This document shows positions 42,986 to 51,247 of a stretch of DNA of 64,000 nucleotides, one piece after another. The stretch's first letter is position 1. Every line of letters starts with the position of its first letter. Origin of the DNA: Ruficoccus amylovorans (GTDB taxonomy: Bacteria; Verrucomicrobiota; Verrucomicrobiia; Opitutales; Cerasicoccaceae). Location: contig NZ_JACHVB010000020.1 of the NCBI RefSeq assembly GCF_014230085.1, positions 186,001 through 250,000 on the forward strand, given 5' to 3'. A program made the translations under genes and the position numbers. Under the pieces are notes generated by a model. The model saw only the letters and a program-made list of their open reading frames with translations, was not told the origin of the DNA and searched no databases.

Positions 42986-43082
42986 TTAACCACAAAGACG
43001 CAAAGGCACAAAGATTTTTCAAGAGGAACGTCCGCGCACAACGCACGCAGGGTGCTTACGCCCTTCGTGCCTTTGTGGTTAA
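42986..43082. repeat. 97-bp element with 12-bp inverted ends
   Basis: TTAACCACAAAG at 42986-42997 is the exact reverse complement of CTTTGTGGTTAA at 43071-43082. Inside, CACAAAGACGCAAAGGCAC belongs to the same sequence family as the core of the CTAG-ended repeats. There is no coding capacity. It lies upstream of the leftward oxidoreductase gene. Confidence 0.55.
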
Positions 43083-43167
43083 ATGGTCAATTGCTAATAG
43101 TTGGATGCTGAACGTAATAAACAACAATTAGCCATTAACCATTTAGCCATTCGCTCTTTAAGGGGCT

Positions 43168-43635
43168 CTAAAAAGAAATAATCTCCGCCCGCGCCAAGTG
43201 CCCCTCATCATCGAAATAAACCTCCAGCCAATCTGGATGGGTGCGGTTTCCGGACCACATGCCCAGGTAGTAACGCAAAGTGCCGCCCGCCGGAAGCGTC
43301 CCGGATGCGTCCCCCGAGACTGCCCCCTCGCCAAAGCCGCCCACGCCCGTCGGGTCCGGCGGGCCGAGCAGCGCGAGCACCTCATCGCGGGCCATGCCGG
43401 GGCGTAGAACATCGGAGGTGACGGCCTCGGCCATTTTTCCGCGCGGGCTGTCGGGGACATCGCTCCCGGCGTACATGCGCCAGGTTTCGCCGTCGAAGGG
43501 GCGATCGTTAAAGGGGTTGGCCTGCTCCAAGAGCGCGTAGCCGTACGTCAGCACCAGCGCGGCGAAAAGCACCCCCAGCACCCAGCGGGACCGCTTGCCT
43601 GAAAAAAGGCCGATGCTCGGGGCTTCGTCTGTCAT
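43168..43635 (-). CDS. membrane-anchored hypothetical protein, 155 aa
   Basis: A 155-aa protein with one N-terminal membrane helix (WVLGVLFAALVLTYGYALL) and a periplasmic part. The segment LRPGMARDEVLALLGPPD is the GMxxxEVxxLLGxP motif seen in SmpA/OmlA-like and related domains, followed by LRYYLGMW and LEVYFDDEGHL. It is probably a small envelope protein; the exact role is unknown. It follows pheA on the same strand after 39 bases. Confidence 0.75.
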   Translation of the reverse strand: MTDEAPSIGLFSGKRSRWVLGVLFAALVLTYGYALLEQANPFNDRPFDGETWRMYAGSDVPDSPRGKMAEAVTSDVLRPGMARDEVLALLGPPDPTGVGGFGEGAVSGDASGTLPAGGTLRYYLGMWSGNRTHPDWLEVYFDDEGHLARAEIISF

Positions 43636-43674
43636 GAAGTGGGCGTTGGCAGAGCGTTTTTTCCTCCGGCGGCG

Positions 43675-44742
43675 TTACTTGGTGTTCGGGTAGCTGCCCA
43701 GCCACTTGACCAGGCGGCAGGCATCCTTCAGGTCGGCCACGGCGGCCTGGACTTCCGCGTCCTCCCAGTGGCCGATCACGTCCACGAAAAATAGGTAATC
43801 CCAGGCCTTGCGGCGGCTGGGGCGGGACTCGATCTTGGTCATGTTGATCCCACGCGAGCTGAAAGCCTTGACCGCGCGTTCGAGCGCGCCGACTTCGTCG
43901 TTGATGGAAAAGACCAGGCTGGTCTTGTCGCCGCCGTCCCCGGTGCGCCCGCAGGGGCGGGCCCCGATGACGAGGAAGCGCGTGACATTGTCCGAGCGGT
44001 CTTGGATGCCCTTGGCCAGCACGGGCACCCCATAACGGGTGGCCGCGAGTTCTCCGGCAATGGCGGCCATGCCCTCGTGCTCGCCGGAGAGGCGCACCGC
44101 CTGAGCCGTGCTGTCGCACTCGACCTGGCGGGCGCCGGGCAGGTGGCGGGCCAGCCAGTCGCGGCATTGGATCAGGGCCTGATCCTTGGAGTGAACTTCG
44201 GTAATGGCCTCCAGGGGCCATCGCGAGACCAGGCAATGCTCGATCGGCAGGTAAACCTGGGAAACGATTTTCAGTTCGGTCTCGGCCAGCATGTCGAGCG
44301 AGTGCAGGACGGCCCCGCCGGTCGAGTTCTCAATCGGGATGACGCCGTAGTCGGCCTCGCCCTTTTCCACCGCTGTGAAGACATCCGGAATCATCCGCTG
44401 GGGCATGGTCTCGATCTGTTGCCCGAACTGCTTGACGGCGGCCTGCTCGGTGTAGGTCGCCTCCGGCCCGAGGTAGGCGATGCGCAGCTTGCGCTGGCGG
44501 GCGCGGGTCACGGAGATGATTTCCCCGTAAATGCGGCGCAGCGTGGCCTCCTCCAGCGGGCCGGTGTTGAGCCGGGCCAGCTTCATAAATATCTGTTCCT
44601 CCCGCTCGGGCATAAAGATCGGCAACCCGGCCTCGGCCTTGGCGGCGGCGACGTCACCGGCGAGGGTGAGCCGCTCGTTCAGCTTGGCCACGATCTCGCG
44701 GTCAATTTCATCAATGCGGGTGCGGACTTTTTCCAGATCCAT
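43675..44742 (-). CDS. pheA: chorismate mutase / prephenate dehydratase (P-protein)
   Basis: A 355-aa bifunctional enzyme of phenylalanine synthesis. Residues 1-90 are an AroQ-type chorismate mutase (VRTRIDEIDREIVAKLNER). The prephenate dehydratase domain follows (IAYLGPEATYTEQAAV, PIENSTGGAVLHSLDML, TRFLVIG). The last 80 residues are an ACT domain (FSINDEVGALERAVKAF, ESRPSRRKAWDYLFFVDV) for feedback inhibition by phenylalanine. It belongs to a leftward run with scpB upstream. Confidence 0.97.
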   Translation of the reverse strand: MDLEKVRTRIDEIDREIVAKLNERLTLAGDVAAAKAEAGLPIFMPEREEQIFMKLARLNTGPLEEATLRRIYGEIISVTRARQRKLRIAYLGPEATYTEQAAVKQFGQQIETMPQRMIPDVFTAVEKGEADYGVIPIENSTGGAVLHSLDMLAETELKIVSQVYLPIEHCLVSRWPLEAITEVHSKDQALIQCRDWLARHLPGARQVECDSTAQAVRLSGEHEGMAAIAGELAATRYGVPVLAKGIQDRSDNVTRFLVIGARPCGRTGDGGDKTSLVFSINDEVGALERAVKAFSSRGINMTKIESRPSRRKAWDYLFFVDVIGHWEDAEVQAAVADLKDACRLVKWLGSYPNTK

Positions 44743-44849
44743 AGAGGGTTTTGTCTTTTACAGGAGGAAAGGGTGAAAGCAGAGACTTTTTTAGCCTGAA
44801 ATGCGCGGGTCGCTCACCAGCACGGCGCAAGCGGTCAAAGGCGCAGGGT

Positions 44850-45599
44850 TTACTGGCCGGGGGTTTCCAGTTGCTCCGCGCCGGAGCGGGGCTCTTCGGG
44901 CAGGCCCACGTCCTTGTCGGTCAGTTCCTCGTCCTCCTGGGTGGAGCGCCGGAACCACTCGGTGATCTGGCTGGGGGAAAGCACGTCGGAGGCGGGCAAC
45001 TCCTCAATAGAGCGCACGCCGATGAATTCGAGAAACTTGTCCGTGGTCCCGTACTGGATGGGACGGCCCGGCAGGTCGGCCCGGCCCGTGACGAGGACCA
45101 GCTCCAGTTCCAGCAGCTTGCTCACGGCGCTGTCCACGGAGACGCCGCGAATGGCCTCCATCTCGGCACGGGTGACGGGCTGGCGGTAGGCGATGATGGA
45201 AAGGGTCTCCAGCGCGGCCTGGGAGAGCCGGGTTGGTTTGGCCTCATTGCGCAGGAGGCGCACCCATTCGGCGTAGTCGGGCGAGGTGGCTATGCGGTAC
45301 CCGGCTGGCCCCTGCAGCAACCGGTAAACCTCGCGCTCCTCCTCCAGTTCGTGCGCGATGGCGTCCATGGCGTCGCGGATCTGGGTGGCGGTCAGGAGCG
45401 AGGGCACCTGCTCCATGATCGGCTCGATCACCCCCTGCCCGTCGGGGCCGGTGGCGGGCTCGTCGGCCTCCGGCTCGGGCGGCTCGGCCTCGGCCTGCTC
45501 GTGGTAACGCGTGATGACGGCCTGAATGTCACGGATGGACAAGGGCTCGGAGTTCGAGAGCAGCAGCGCCTTGAGGATCTTTTTCAGGTTGAATTCCAT
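44850..45599 (-). CDS. scpB: segregation and condensation protein ScpB
   Basis: A 249-aa ScpB with two winged-helix domains (LKKILKALLLSNSEPLSI near the start, LSQAALETLSIIAYRQPVTRAEMEAIRGVSVDSAV in the second). It is the kleisin-associated subunit of the SMC-ScpAB complex. I chose the ATG at 45599 because the domain begins there; an upstream in-frame start at 45650 adds a poor leader. An acidic insert (about residues 37-60, EAEPPEPEADEPATGPDG) and an acidic C-terminal tail lengthen it relative to typical 190-200 aa. scpA is not nearby. Confidence 0.92.
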   Translation of the reverse strand: MEFNLKKILKALLLSNSEPLSIRDIQAVITRYHEQAEAEPPEPEADEPATGPDGQGVIEPIMEQVPSLLTATQIRDAMDAIAHELEEEREVYRLLQGPAGYRIATSPDYAEWVRLLRNEAKPTRLSQAALETLSIIAYRQPVTRAEMEAIRGVSVDSAVSKLLELELVLVTGRADLPGRPIQYGTTDKFLEFIGVRSIEELPASDVLSPSQITEWFRRSTQEDEELTDKDVGLPEEPRSGAEQLETPGQ

Positions 45600-45728
45600 T
45601 GTGTCAAAGCCGCCATTTGAAGCACTTCCCCGCCCGATGGCAACGCGCAAACACGCCCGGCAACGCTCCCGTTGGACCGCAATTCCCGGTGGACGGCGAT
45701 TTCAGGCCTGTCCCGAAAAAAATCGACC

Positions 45729-46289
45729 TTACTTTGCCGGCTTGGCCGGCGGCAGCGTGTCGAGCGGAACGGTCTTGATCTCTCCGGCGGCGCGACGCTT
45801 GGCATAGGCGGCTTCCGCGGCCTGGAGGCGGGCGTACTGCTCGTCGGATACGGCCTTCCAGGCGTCCCAGGCGGTGATGATCCGGGTCTTGTCCGGCAGC
45901 AGGTAATCCACGTCGCCGTAATAAAAATCGAGGGCCGAGAGGTTGCGCTCCTGTCCCGGCTCCGTGCCGTGGGCGGGCGTCACGATCAGCAGGTGCTGGT
46001 GCGAGAGCCGGGTCAGGCCCCCACCCTTGCGGATGGCCTCAAACAGCGTGGCCTCCTCGGGGCGAAGTTCGACCGCAGTCCGGTTCCTGAACGCGCCGTG
46101 CAGGTAGATGGTCACTTTGCCGTGGGCGGCGGAGTTGGTCGTGGTCTGCGCGGCGGGCGTGGCGGCTGCCGGGCCGGAAGCGGGAATTTCCCGCGTCGAG
46201 CCGCTGGCCACGTCTCCGGCCAACCCCGAAGAACTCCCGGCGATGAACATGAAAAAGGCGACAAGGACGGGGGCGGCAAACGGTTTCAT
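45729..46289 (-). CDS. exported protein with possible SLBB-like domain, 186 aa
   Basis: A signal peptide (MKPFAAPVLVAFFMFIAGSS) is followed by an Ala/Thr-rich linker and a domain reading KVTIYLHGAFRNRTAVELRP, LFEAIRKGGGLTRLSHQHLL, which has the look of an SLBB or ubiquitin-like fold. A charged helix follows near the C-terminus. I chose the ATG at 46289, at the signal peptide. It may be a periplasmic polysaccharide-related protein, but evidence is thin. Confidence 0.65.
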   Translation of the reverse strand: MKPFAAPVLVAFFMFIAGSSSGLAGDVASGSTREIPASGPAAATPAAQTTTNSAAHGKVTIYLHGAFRNRTAVELRPEEATLFEAIRKGGGLTRLSHQHLLIVTPAHGTEPGQERNLSALDFYYGDVDYLLPDKTRIITAWDAWKAVSDEQYARLQAAEAAYAKRRAAGEIKTVPLDTLPPAKPAK

Positions 46290-46411
46290 CAGCGGGGGAG
46301 ATTTAAACAGGGCTAAAAACATACAGACTGCCGCGCCCGGCGGATGTTCTCAAAAAACAACCGCCGCCCCTTTTTTCCGAAGCGACAAGGCCCCGGCCCA
46401 GCCTGCCCCTC

Positions 46412-47200
46412 TCACGCGATCAGGACCGGCTCCGGCCCGCCGATGAAGTCCTGTACCGCCCGGGTGAAGGCGGCGGGGGCTTCCCAGGGGGCACGGTGCC
46501 CCCCGCCGGGGAGCACGCGGTGTGTCCACCCCGGACAGAGCCCGGCCAGCTCCTCCCCCAGGGCGCGGAATTTCGCGTCGTACTCGCCCGAGAGAAAGAG
46601 CACCGGCGGCGCGGGGGGCGTTTTTTCCACCCGGTAAAGCTCTGCCAGCACCGGGCGCAGGTCATCCTGCCGCCCGAGCGAAAAGGTGTCGAAAAGCCGG
46701 GCCACCTGCCCTTTGAAAAAATCGCCTTCGCGCGGCGGACAGGGATTTTTGACCGGCTCGCCCGCATGCTGGAAAACCGGCTGCGCGTCCCAGTCGCGAA
46801 CAACGCGCTCCCAGGGTTCGGACCGGAAACGCCCGGCCCAATTCTGGTCGTTTTTCAGGCGGGCGGCTTTTTCGGAACTGTTGGACAGGCCGGGGTTGGC
46901 GCCGGCCACGATGACACCGCACCACAGATCGGGCCGCTTCAGCAGCGCGTGCAGCGCCAGCCGTCCCCCGAGTGAGTAGCCCAGCAGCCAGGGGCGCGGG
47001 CGGCCTTTGGTTTCAAACTCCACCTGCCCGCAAAAATCCTCCGTCCAGTCGGAGAAATCCAGCTGGAGCGCCCCGCGCAAGTCCTCCATCTCCCAGTGCA
47101 CGGGCCGCCCTGCCCTGTCGCGCAACTGCTCGCGGAATTTGTCCCAGACGGTCGGTGTCTGAAGGTTTCCGTGCAGGGCGTAGAGGGTGGATTCGGGCAT
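46412..47200 (-). CDS. alpha/beta hydrolase, MenH-like
   Basis: A 262-aa alpha/beta-fold hydrolase. The oxyanion region is LYALHGNLQTPTVWDKF, the nucleophile elbow GYSLGGRLALHALL, and the catalytic His lies in LPGGGHRAPWEAP. The arrangement resembles MenH (2-succinyl-6-hydroxy-cyclohexadiene carboxylate synthase) of menaquinone synthesis, but no other men gene is in the window, so the substrate is open. The ATG at 47200 is preferred to a TTG one codon upstream. Confidence 0.85.
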   Translation of the reverse strand: MPESTLYALHGNLQTPTVWDKFREQLRDRAGRPVHWEMEDLRGALQLDFSDWTEDFCGQVEFETKGRPRPWLLGYSLGGRLALHALLKRPDLWCGVIVAGANPGLSNSSEKAARLKNDQNWAGRFRSEPWERVVRDWDAQPVFQHAGEPVKNPCPPREGDFFKGQVARLFDTFSLGRQDDLRPVLAELYRVEKTPPAPPVLFLSGEYDAKFRALGEELAGLCPGWTHRVLPGGGHRAPWEAPAAFTRAVQDFIGGPEPVLIA

Positions 47201-47388
47201 CAAAAAAAGCTGCCGTCAGATGAGGCTTTGCACAAGAACCGAAAAATTCGCCGTAGAATTTTGGGCTTACGCTCACCAAAAATAAGTGAACATTTTTTCA
47301 CTAAAACAACTTGCGCCCATTCCCGAATCAGCCAAAGTTTAAAGACATCAGAGGGATGTCGTTTCCCTTCGCCAACCCGAGAGAAGCC

Positions 47389-48615
47389 ATGCCGCTGCGT
47401 TACGTTTTCGTCGATCTGGACAGCTACTTCGCCTCCTGCGAGCAGCAGTTACAGCCGCGCCTGCGCGGACGGCCCGTCGGCGTCGTCCCCTCGCTGAACG
47501 AGGGCACCTGCTGCATTGCCGCCAGCTACGAGGCCAAGGCTTGCGGCGTCAAAACCGGCACCGGCGTGCGCGAGGCGCGTTTCTTGTGCCCCCAGATCGA
47601 GCTCGTCGAATCGCACCCGCGCGAGTACGTGGAGATCCACCACCGGATCAAGGACGCCGTCGAGCGGCATCTGCACGTGATCGAAGCCCGTTCCATCGAT
47701 GAGATGTACGGCGAACTTCCCTCCCACCACCGCAATGAAACCGACGCGCGCCGCATCGTGGAGGCCATCCGCGCGGACATCGCGGCCAATGTGGGCGCGT
47801 CGCTGACCTGCTCCTTCGGCATCGGCCCGAACATCCTCCTGAGCAAAGTCGCCAGCGGGATGAACAAACCCAGTGGCACAACCTTTATCCACGATCACAG
47901 TTGGCCGGAGTGTTTTTCCACCCTCGAACTGCGTGACTGGTACGGCATCGGCCGGAACATGGAACGCCGCCTGGCCGCGCACGGCATCCGCAGCATTGCC
48001 CAGCTCTACGCCGCCTCCTGCCGCGAACTGCGCAAGATCTGGGGCGGAATCGAGGGCGAACGCCTTTTCGCCGAACTGCGCGGGGCCGAGGTCGAGCGCC
48101 CGCCCACCCGGCGGCGGCACCTGAGCCATTCGCACATCCTTCCGCCCCGCAAGCGCACCCGCTCGGGCGCCTTCGCCGTCATCAACCGCCTCACCCAGAA
48201 GGCCGCCACCCGCCTGCGCCACGAGGGCTACTTTGCCGCGACCCTGGAGATGGGCGTGCGCTACGACTTCAGCACGAAGTGGACTGCCGAGACGCATTTT
48301 TTCGAGACCCAGGAGACGGCGGTCTTTCTGAAAATGCTCCGCAAACTCTGGGACAGCATGCCCGCCGGACTTGGCGACCCGACGCAGGTCTGGGTCGTGC
48401 TCGGGGGGCTGGTCGATGCCGAGCACGACGCCCCGCCGCTGTTTGCCGACTGGCGGGACGAGCGTCGCCTGCGGCTCGACCAGACGATGGACGCCCTCAA
48501 CCGTCGCTACGGCACGCGCTGCCTCTACTATGCCGCCGCCCACAAGGGCCGCTCCGAAGCCCCCATGCGCATTTCCTTCACCCACGTGCCCGACCTGGAA
48601 GTCGAACGCGACTGA
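47389..48615 (+). CDS. Y-family DNA polymerase (DinB/UmuC-type)
   Basis: A 408-aa translesion polymerase. The N-terminal catalytic block VFVDLDSYFASCEQQL, the SIDEMYGEL acidic pair and the SCSFGIGP-type region (LTCSFGIGPNILLSKVASG) are intact, so it should be active. The helix-hairpin-helix region (GIGRNMERRLAAHGI) and a little-finger domain follow. No beta-clamp motif is obvious at the C-terminus. I chose the ATG at 47389 because the conserved domain starts there; ATGs at 47311 and 47356 are alternatives. A structured repeat begins 29 bases after the stop. I see no LexA box that I can be sure of. Confidence 0.9.
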   Translation: MPLRYVFVDLDSYFASCEQQLQPRLRGRPVGVVPSLNEGTCCIAASYEAKACGVKTGTGVREARFLCPQIELVESHPREYVEIHHRIKDAVERHLHVIEARSIDEMYGELPSHHRNETDARRIVEAIRADIAANVGASLTCSFGIGPNILLSKVASGMNKPSGTTFIHDHSWPECFSTLELRDWYGIGRNMERRLAAHGIRSIAQLYAASCRELRKIWGGIEGERLFAELRGAEVERPPTRRRHLSHSHILPPRKRTRSGAFAVINRLTQKAATRLRHEGYFAATLEMGVRYDFSTKWTAETHFFETQETAVFLKMLRKLWDSMPAGLGDPTQVWVVLGGLVDAEHDAPPLFADWRDERRLRLDQTMDALNRRYGTRCLYYAAAHKGRSEAPMRISFTHVPDLEVERD

Positions 48616-48644
48616 TAGCGCTTATAAGTAGATTTGAGGGGTAT

Positions 48645-48906
48645 GCGAGAGGGTGTTTTTTAAAAAAAACACCCTCTCGCGCTCTCCCTGAAAAACTTTT
48701 GAAACGGAACTTCGTTCCTGCGCGAGAACGGTGCTCGAGGATATTTTAGCCAAGTTCCTGGCATAAATTGAGAGTGCAACTCAGTTTGGAGGCTCCTCTG
48801 GGATTGCTGCATTCAGCGACGCTGAAAGCAGCAATCCCAGACGCGATGCGATAGCATCGAAAGTGCAGACTTCGTCTGCCGCAGGGTTTGGGGGCGCGGA
48901 GCCCCC
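48645..48906 (+). repeat. six-hairpin structured element, copy 1
   Basis: This element follows the polymerase gene and is repeated at 63038-63286. Its hairpins are: a 17-bp stem starting GCGAGAGGGTGTTTTTT (48645-48680); GGAAC-TTC-GTTCC (48706-48718); a long stem CTGGGATTGCTGC / GCAGCAATCCCAG with inner TTCAGC / GCTGAA (48798-48840); CGATGC-GATA-GCATCG (48844-48859); GCAGAC-TTC-GTCTGC (48865-48879); and GGGGGC-GCGGA-GCCCCC (48890-48906). The region between the second and third hairpins differs between copies. No coding frame. With repeat copies D and E it accounts for the 613-base gap 48616-49228. Confidence 0.8.
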
Positions 48907-48928
48907 AAAAAAGTTTTTAAAACATGCG

Positions 48929-49082
48929 CTAGTGTCCCGTTAGCTTAGTTCCTGATAAAAATATTTTCACCGCAGAGGCGCAAAGACGCAGAGCGAACTC
49001 TGTATCCACGAAGTTTTCTGTGCTTCTTGTGCCTTTTTGTGGCCATTAACATTTGTTAAGAACTTAGCTAACACGACACTAG
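48929..49082 (+). mobile_element. CTAG-ended hairpin element, copy D
   Basis: A full 154-bp copy that begins just after the structured element and shares its right CTAG with the left CTAG of copy E, giving a head-to-tail tandem. Its sequence is almost the same as copy C. Confidence 0.85.
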
Positions 49083-49232
49083 TGTCCCGTTAGCTTAGTT
49101 CCTGATAAAAATATTTTCACCGCAGAGGCGCAAAGACGCAGAGCAACCTCTGTATCCACGAAGTTTTCTGTGCTTCTTGTGCCTTTTTGTGGCCATTAAC
49201 ATTTAGCAAGAACTTAGCTAACACAACACTAG
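49079..49232 (+). mobile_element. CTAG-ended hairpin element, copy E
   Basis: A full 154-bp copy in tandem with copy D. The right end reads ACACAACACTAG, with small changes from the other copies, including TTTAGCAAG for TTTGTTAAG. Its last CTAG contains the TAG stop of the leftward SLC13-type permease. Confidence 0.85.
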
Positions 49233-51043
49233 AAATGCCAGAACAGCGGGATGAGGATCATGCTGCCGATGAAGTAGAGCACGTTTAAGGGGATGCCGAC
49301 GCGGGCGAAATCCCCGAAGCGATAGCCGCCGACGCCATAGACGTAGGTATTCGTCTGGTAGCCGATGGGGGTGGCAAAGCTGGCTGAGGAGCCGATACAG
49401 GCCGCGATGATAAAGGGCCGGGGATCTACGCCGAGCATTTCCCCCAAGGCCAATGCCACCGGGGCCATCAGCACGACGGTGGCATTATTGGAAAGCACTT
49501 CGGTCATGATGCTCGTGGCCAGGTAAACAAAAGCCAGCATGACAATCGGCTGCCACGCCTGCGGAAAGCCGTCCACCAGGTGTACAAGCTGGGCCGAAGC
49601 CAGCTCGGTGGCCCCGGAGTCCTGCAAGGCCAGGCCGAGGCCAAGCATCCCGTAAATGAGGATGAGGATGCGCCACTCGATAGCGGAATAGGCGTCCTTG
49701 GGCTTGATCGTGCCGGTGACAAAGAGGATGGCCACGGCCAGCACCGCCATGGCGAAAATCGGCACGTCCAGAAAGGTCACCGCGCCGATCATCCCGGCGA
49801 TCACGGCGATGACGAGCGGCATCCGGCGGCGCATGTCCTGGGCGGGGAGCTGCGGACGGTCGAGCAGGATGATGTCGTCGGTGTTGTGCATGTTCTCGAT
49901 CGCCTTGTCCGTGCCCATCATCAGCAGCGTGTCACCGAAGTCCAACGGCAGGGTTTCGAGCTTTTCGCGCACATTGCGCCCGCGCCGGTGCACGGCCAGG
50001 ATAATCATGCGGTAGCGCTGCCGGAAGTTGATCTCGCGGATGGTCTTGCCGACGATGGTGGACATCGGGCCGATCACGCCCTCGACGATGGCCCCCTCGT
50101 GCGCGGAGATCGGTTCCAGGTCCAGGCCGCGTTCGCCCACGAAGTCGATGCCGGTGTTTTCGCGGGCCTGAATGATGGCCGTCGGGCGGCAGGCCAGCAC
50201 GAGCCGGTCCCCGGCCTGAAGGCTCTGATGCGGCAGGTCGCCGCCGAGGGCCACCCCGTCGCGGATGATTTCCAGCAGCCGGATGCCGCGCGTGCGCTTG
50301 AGCCCGGACTCGCTGAAGCTCTGCCCGTCCAGCTCGGTGCCCTGCTTGACGTAGGCTTCGGTGATGTACTCCTTGCGCTCCTCCTCGGAGAGGATGGCGG
50401 TCAGGGTTTCGCGCACGGGCAGGATTTTTTTACCGAAAAAAGCCAGGTAGGCGGTCCCCAGCACCATCAGGGGTATGCCGACCAGCGCCAGCTCAAACAT
50501 GCCCAACGGGGGTTGGCCGTGGTCCTTGATAATACCGCTCATGAGGATGTTTGTGCTCGTGCCCATGAGCGTACACACGCCCCCGAAAATCGACAGGTAC
50601 GAGAGCGGGATCAGCAGTTGGGAGGCGGGGGTCTTCATCTGCCGGGCCAGCGAAATGATGACCGGCATGAACACCACCACGACGGGCGTGTTATTGATAA
50701 AGGCCGAAATCCCGCCCACGCCGATGGCCAGCGCAACGATAAAAACCCCGTAGGGAAGCGCCGTCAGCTTCCCCAGTTTTTGTGCCATCAACTCGATGGC
50801 CCCGCATTTTTCCAGCGCCACGCTGATGATGAACATCGCCCCGATGGTCAAGGGGGCCGAGTTGGCAAAGACATTAACCAGCTCTCCGACCTCGGGCCAA
50901 TGGTCCGAACCGCTGACCATGCTGACAACCAGCAGGACGGCAAAGACACAGACAGCCGTCACATCGACGGAGACCTTTTCGGCGATGAAACTGGCCAGCG
51001 CGGCCAGAAGAATGAACAGGACGGCTATGATTTCCCAAGTCAT
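49229..51043 (-). CDS. SLC13-family permease with TrkA-C domains
   Basis: A roughly 604-aa transporter (from MTWEIIAVLF; an in-frame ATG at 51067 adds eight residues). It has two blocks of membrane helices of the CitT/ArsB-like permease type (INNTPVVVVFMPVI in the first, LSNNATVVLMAPVALALGEML in the second) around two soluble TrkA-C domains (about 200-370). Relatives take up sulfate or dicarboxylates with Na+; the substrate is unknown. The TAG stop is provided by the CTAG end of repeat copy E. Confidence 0.92.
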   Translation of the reverse strand: MTWEIIAVLFILLAALASFIAEKVSVDVTAVCVFAVLLVVSMVSGSDHWPEVGELVNVFANSAPLTIGAMFIISVALEKCGAIELMAQKLGKLTALPYGVFIVALAIGVGGISAFINNTPVVVVFMPVIISLARQMKTPASQLLIPLSYLSIFGGVCTLMGTSTNILMSGIIKDHGQPPLGMFELALVGIPLMVLGTAYLAFFGKKILPVRETLTAILSEEERKEYITEAYVKQGTELDGQSFSESGLKRTRGIRLLEIIRDGVALGGDLPHQSLQAGDRLVLACRPTAIIQARENTGIDFVGERGLDLEPISAHEGAIVEGVIGPMSTIVGKTIREINFRQRYRMIILAVHRRGRNVREKLETLPLDFGDTLLMMGTDKAIENMHNTDDIILLDRPQLPAQDMRRRMPLVIAVIAGMIGAVTFLDVPIFAMAVLAVAILFVTGTIKPKDAYSAIEWRILILIYGMLGLGLALQDSGATELASAQLVHLVDGFPQAWQPIVMLAFVYLATSIMTEVLSNNATVVLMAPVALALGEMLGVDPRPFIIAACIGSSASFATPIGYQTNTYVYGVGGYRFGDFARVGIPLNVLYFIGSMILIPLFWHF

Positions 51044-51247
51044 GACAGCAGGCGAAAGGCAGAACATGCGCCGATCCGCCCAAAAGCCAAGGTTTCTTTT
51101 TCTCGCGGGCGTGTTGTCCCCGCCTCCCTCTTCTTTCTGCTCGCCTGCATTTTAGTAAGGCCGCGCCGGGAGCGTGTTGAGCACAAACGCCGCTTAGCAG
51201 TTGTGTCCGCCAGGGAAAGCCGTTAGCGTCCATCACTTTCTCCGGTT

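Noticed and set aside
48616-49232. Transposase or toxin-antitoxin gene in the repeat-rich gap
   Set aside because: No frame longer than a few dozen codons with sensible composition exists in either strand between the polymerase and the permease genes.
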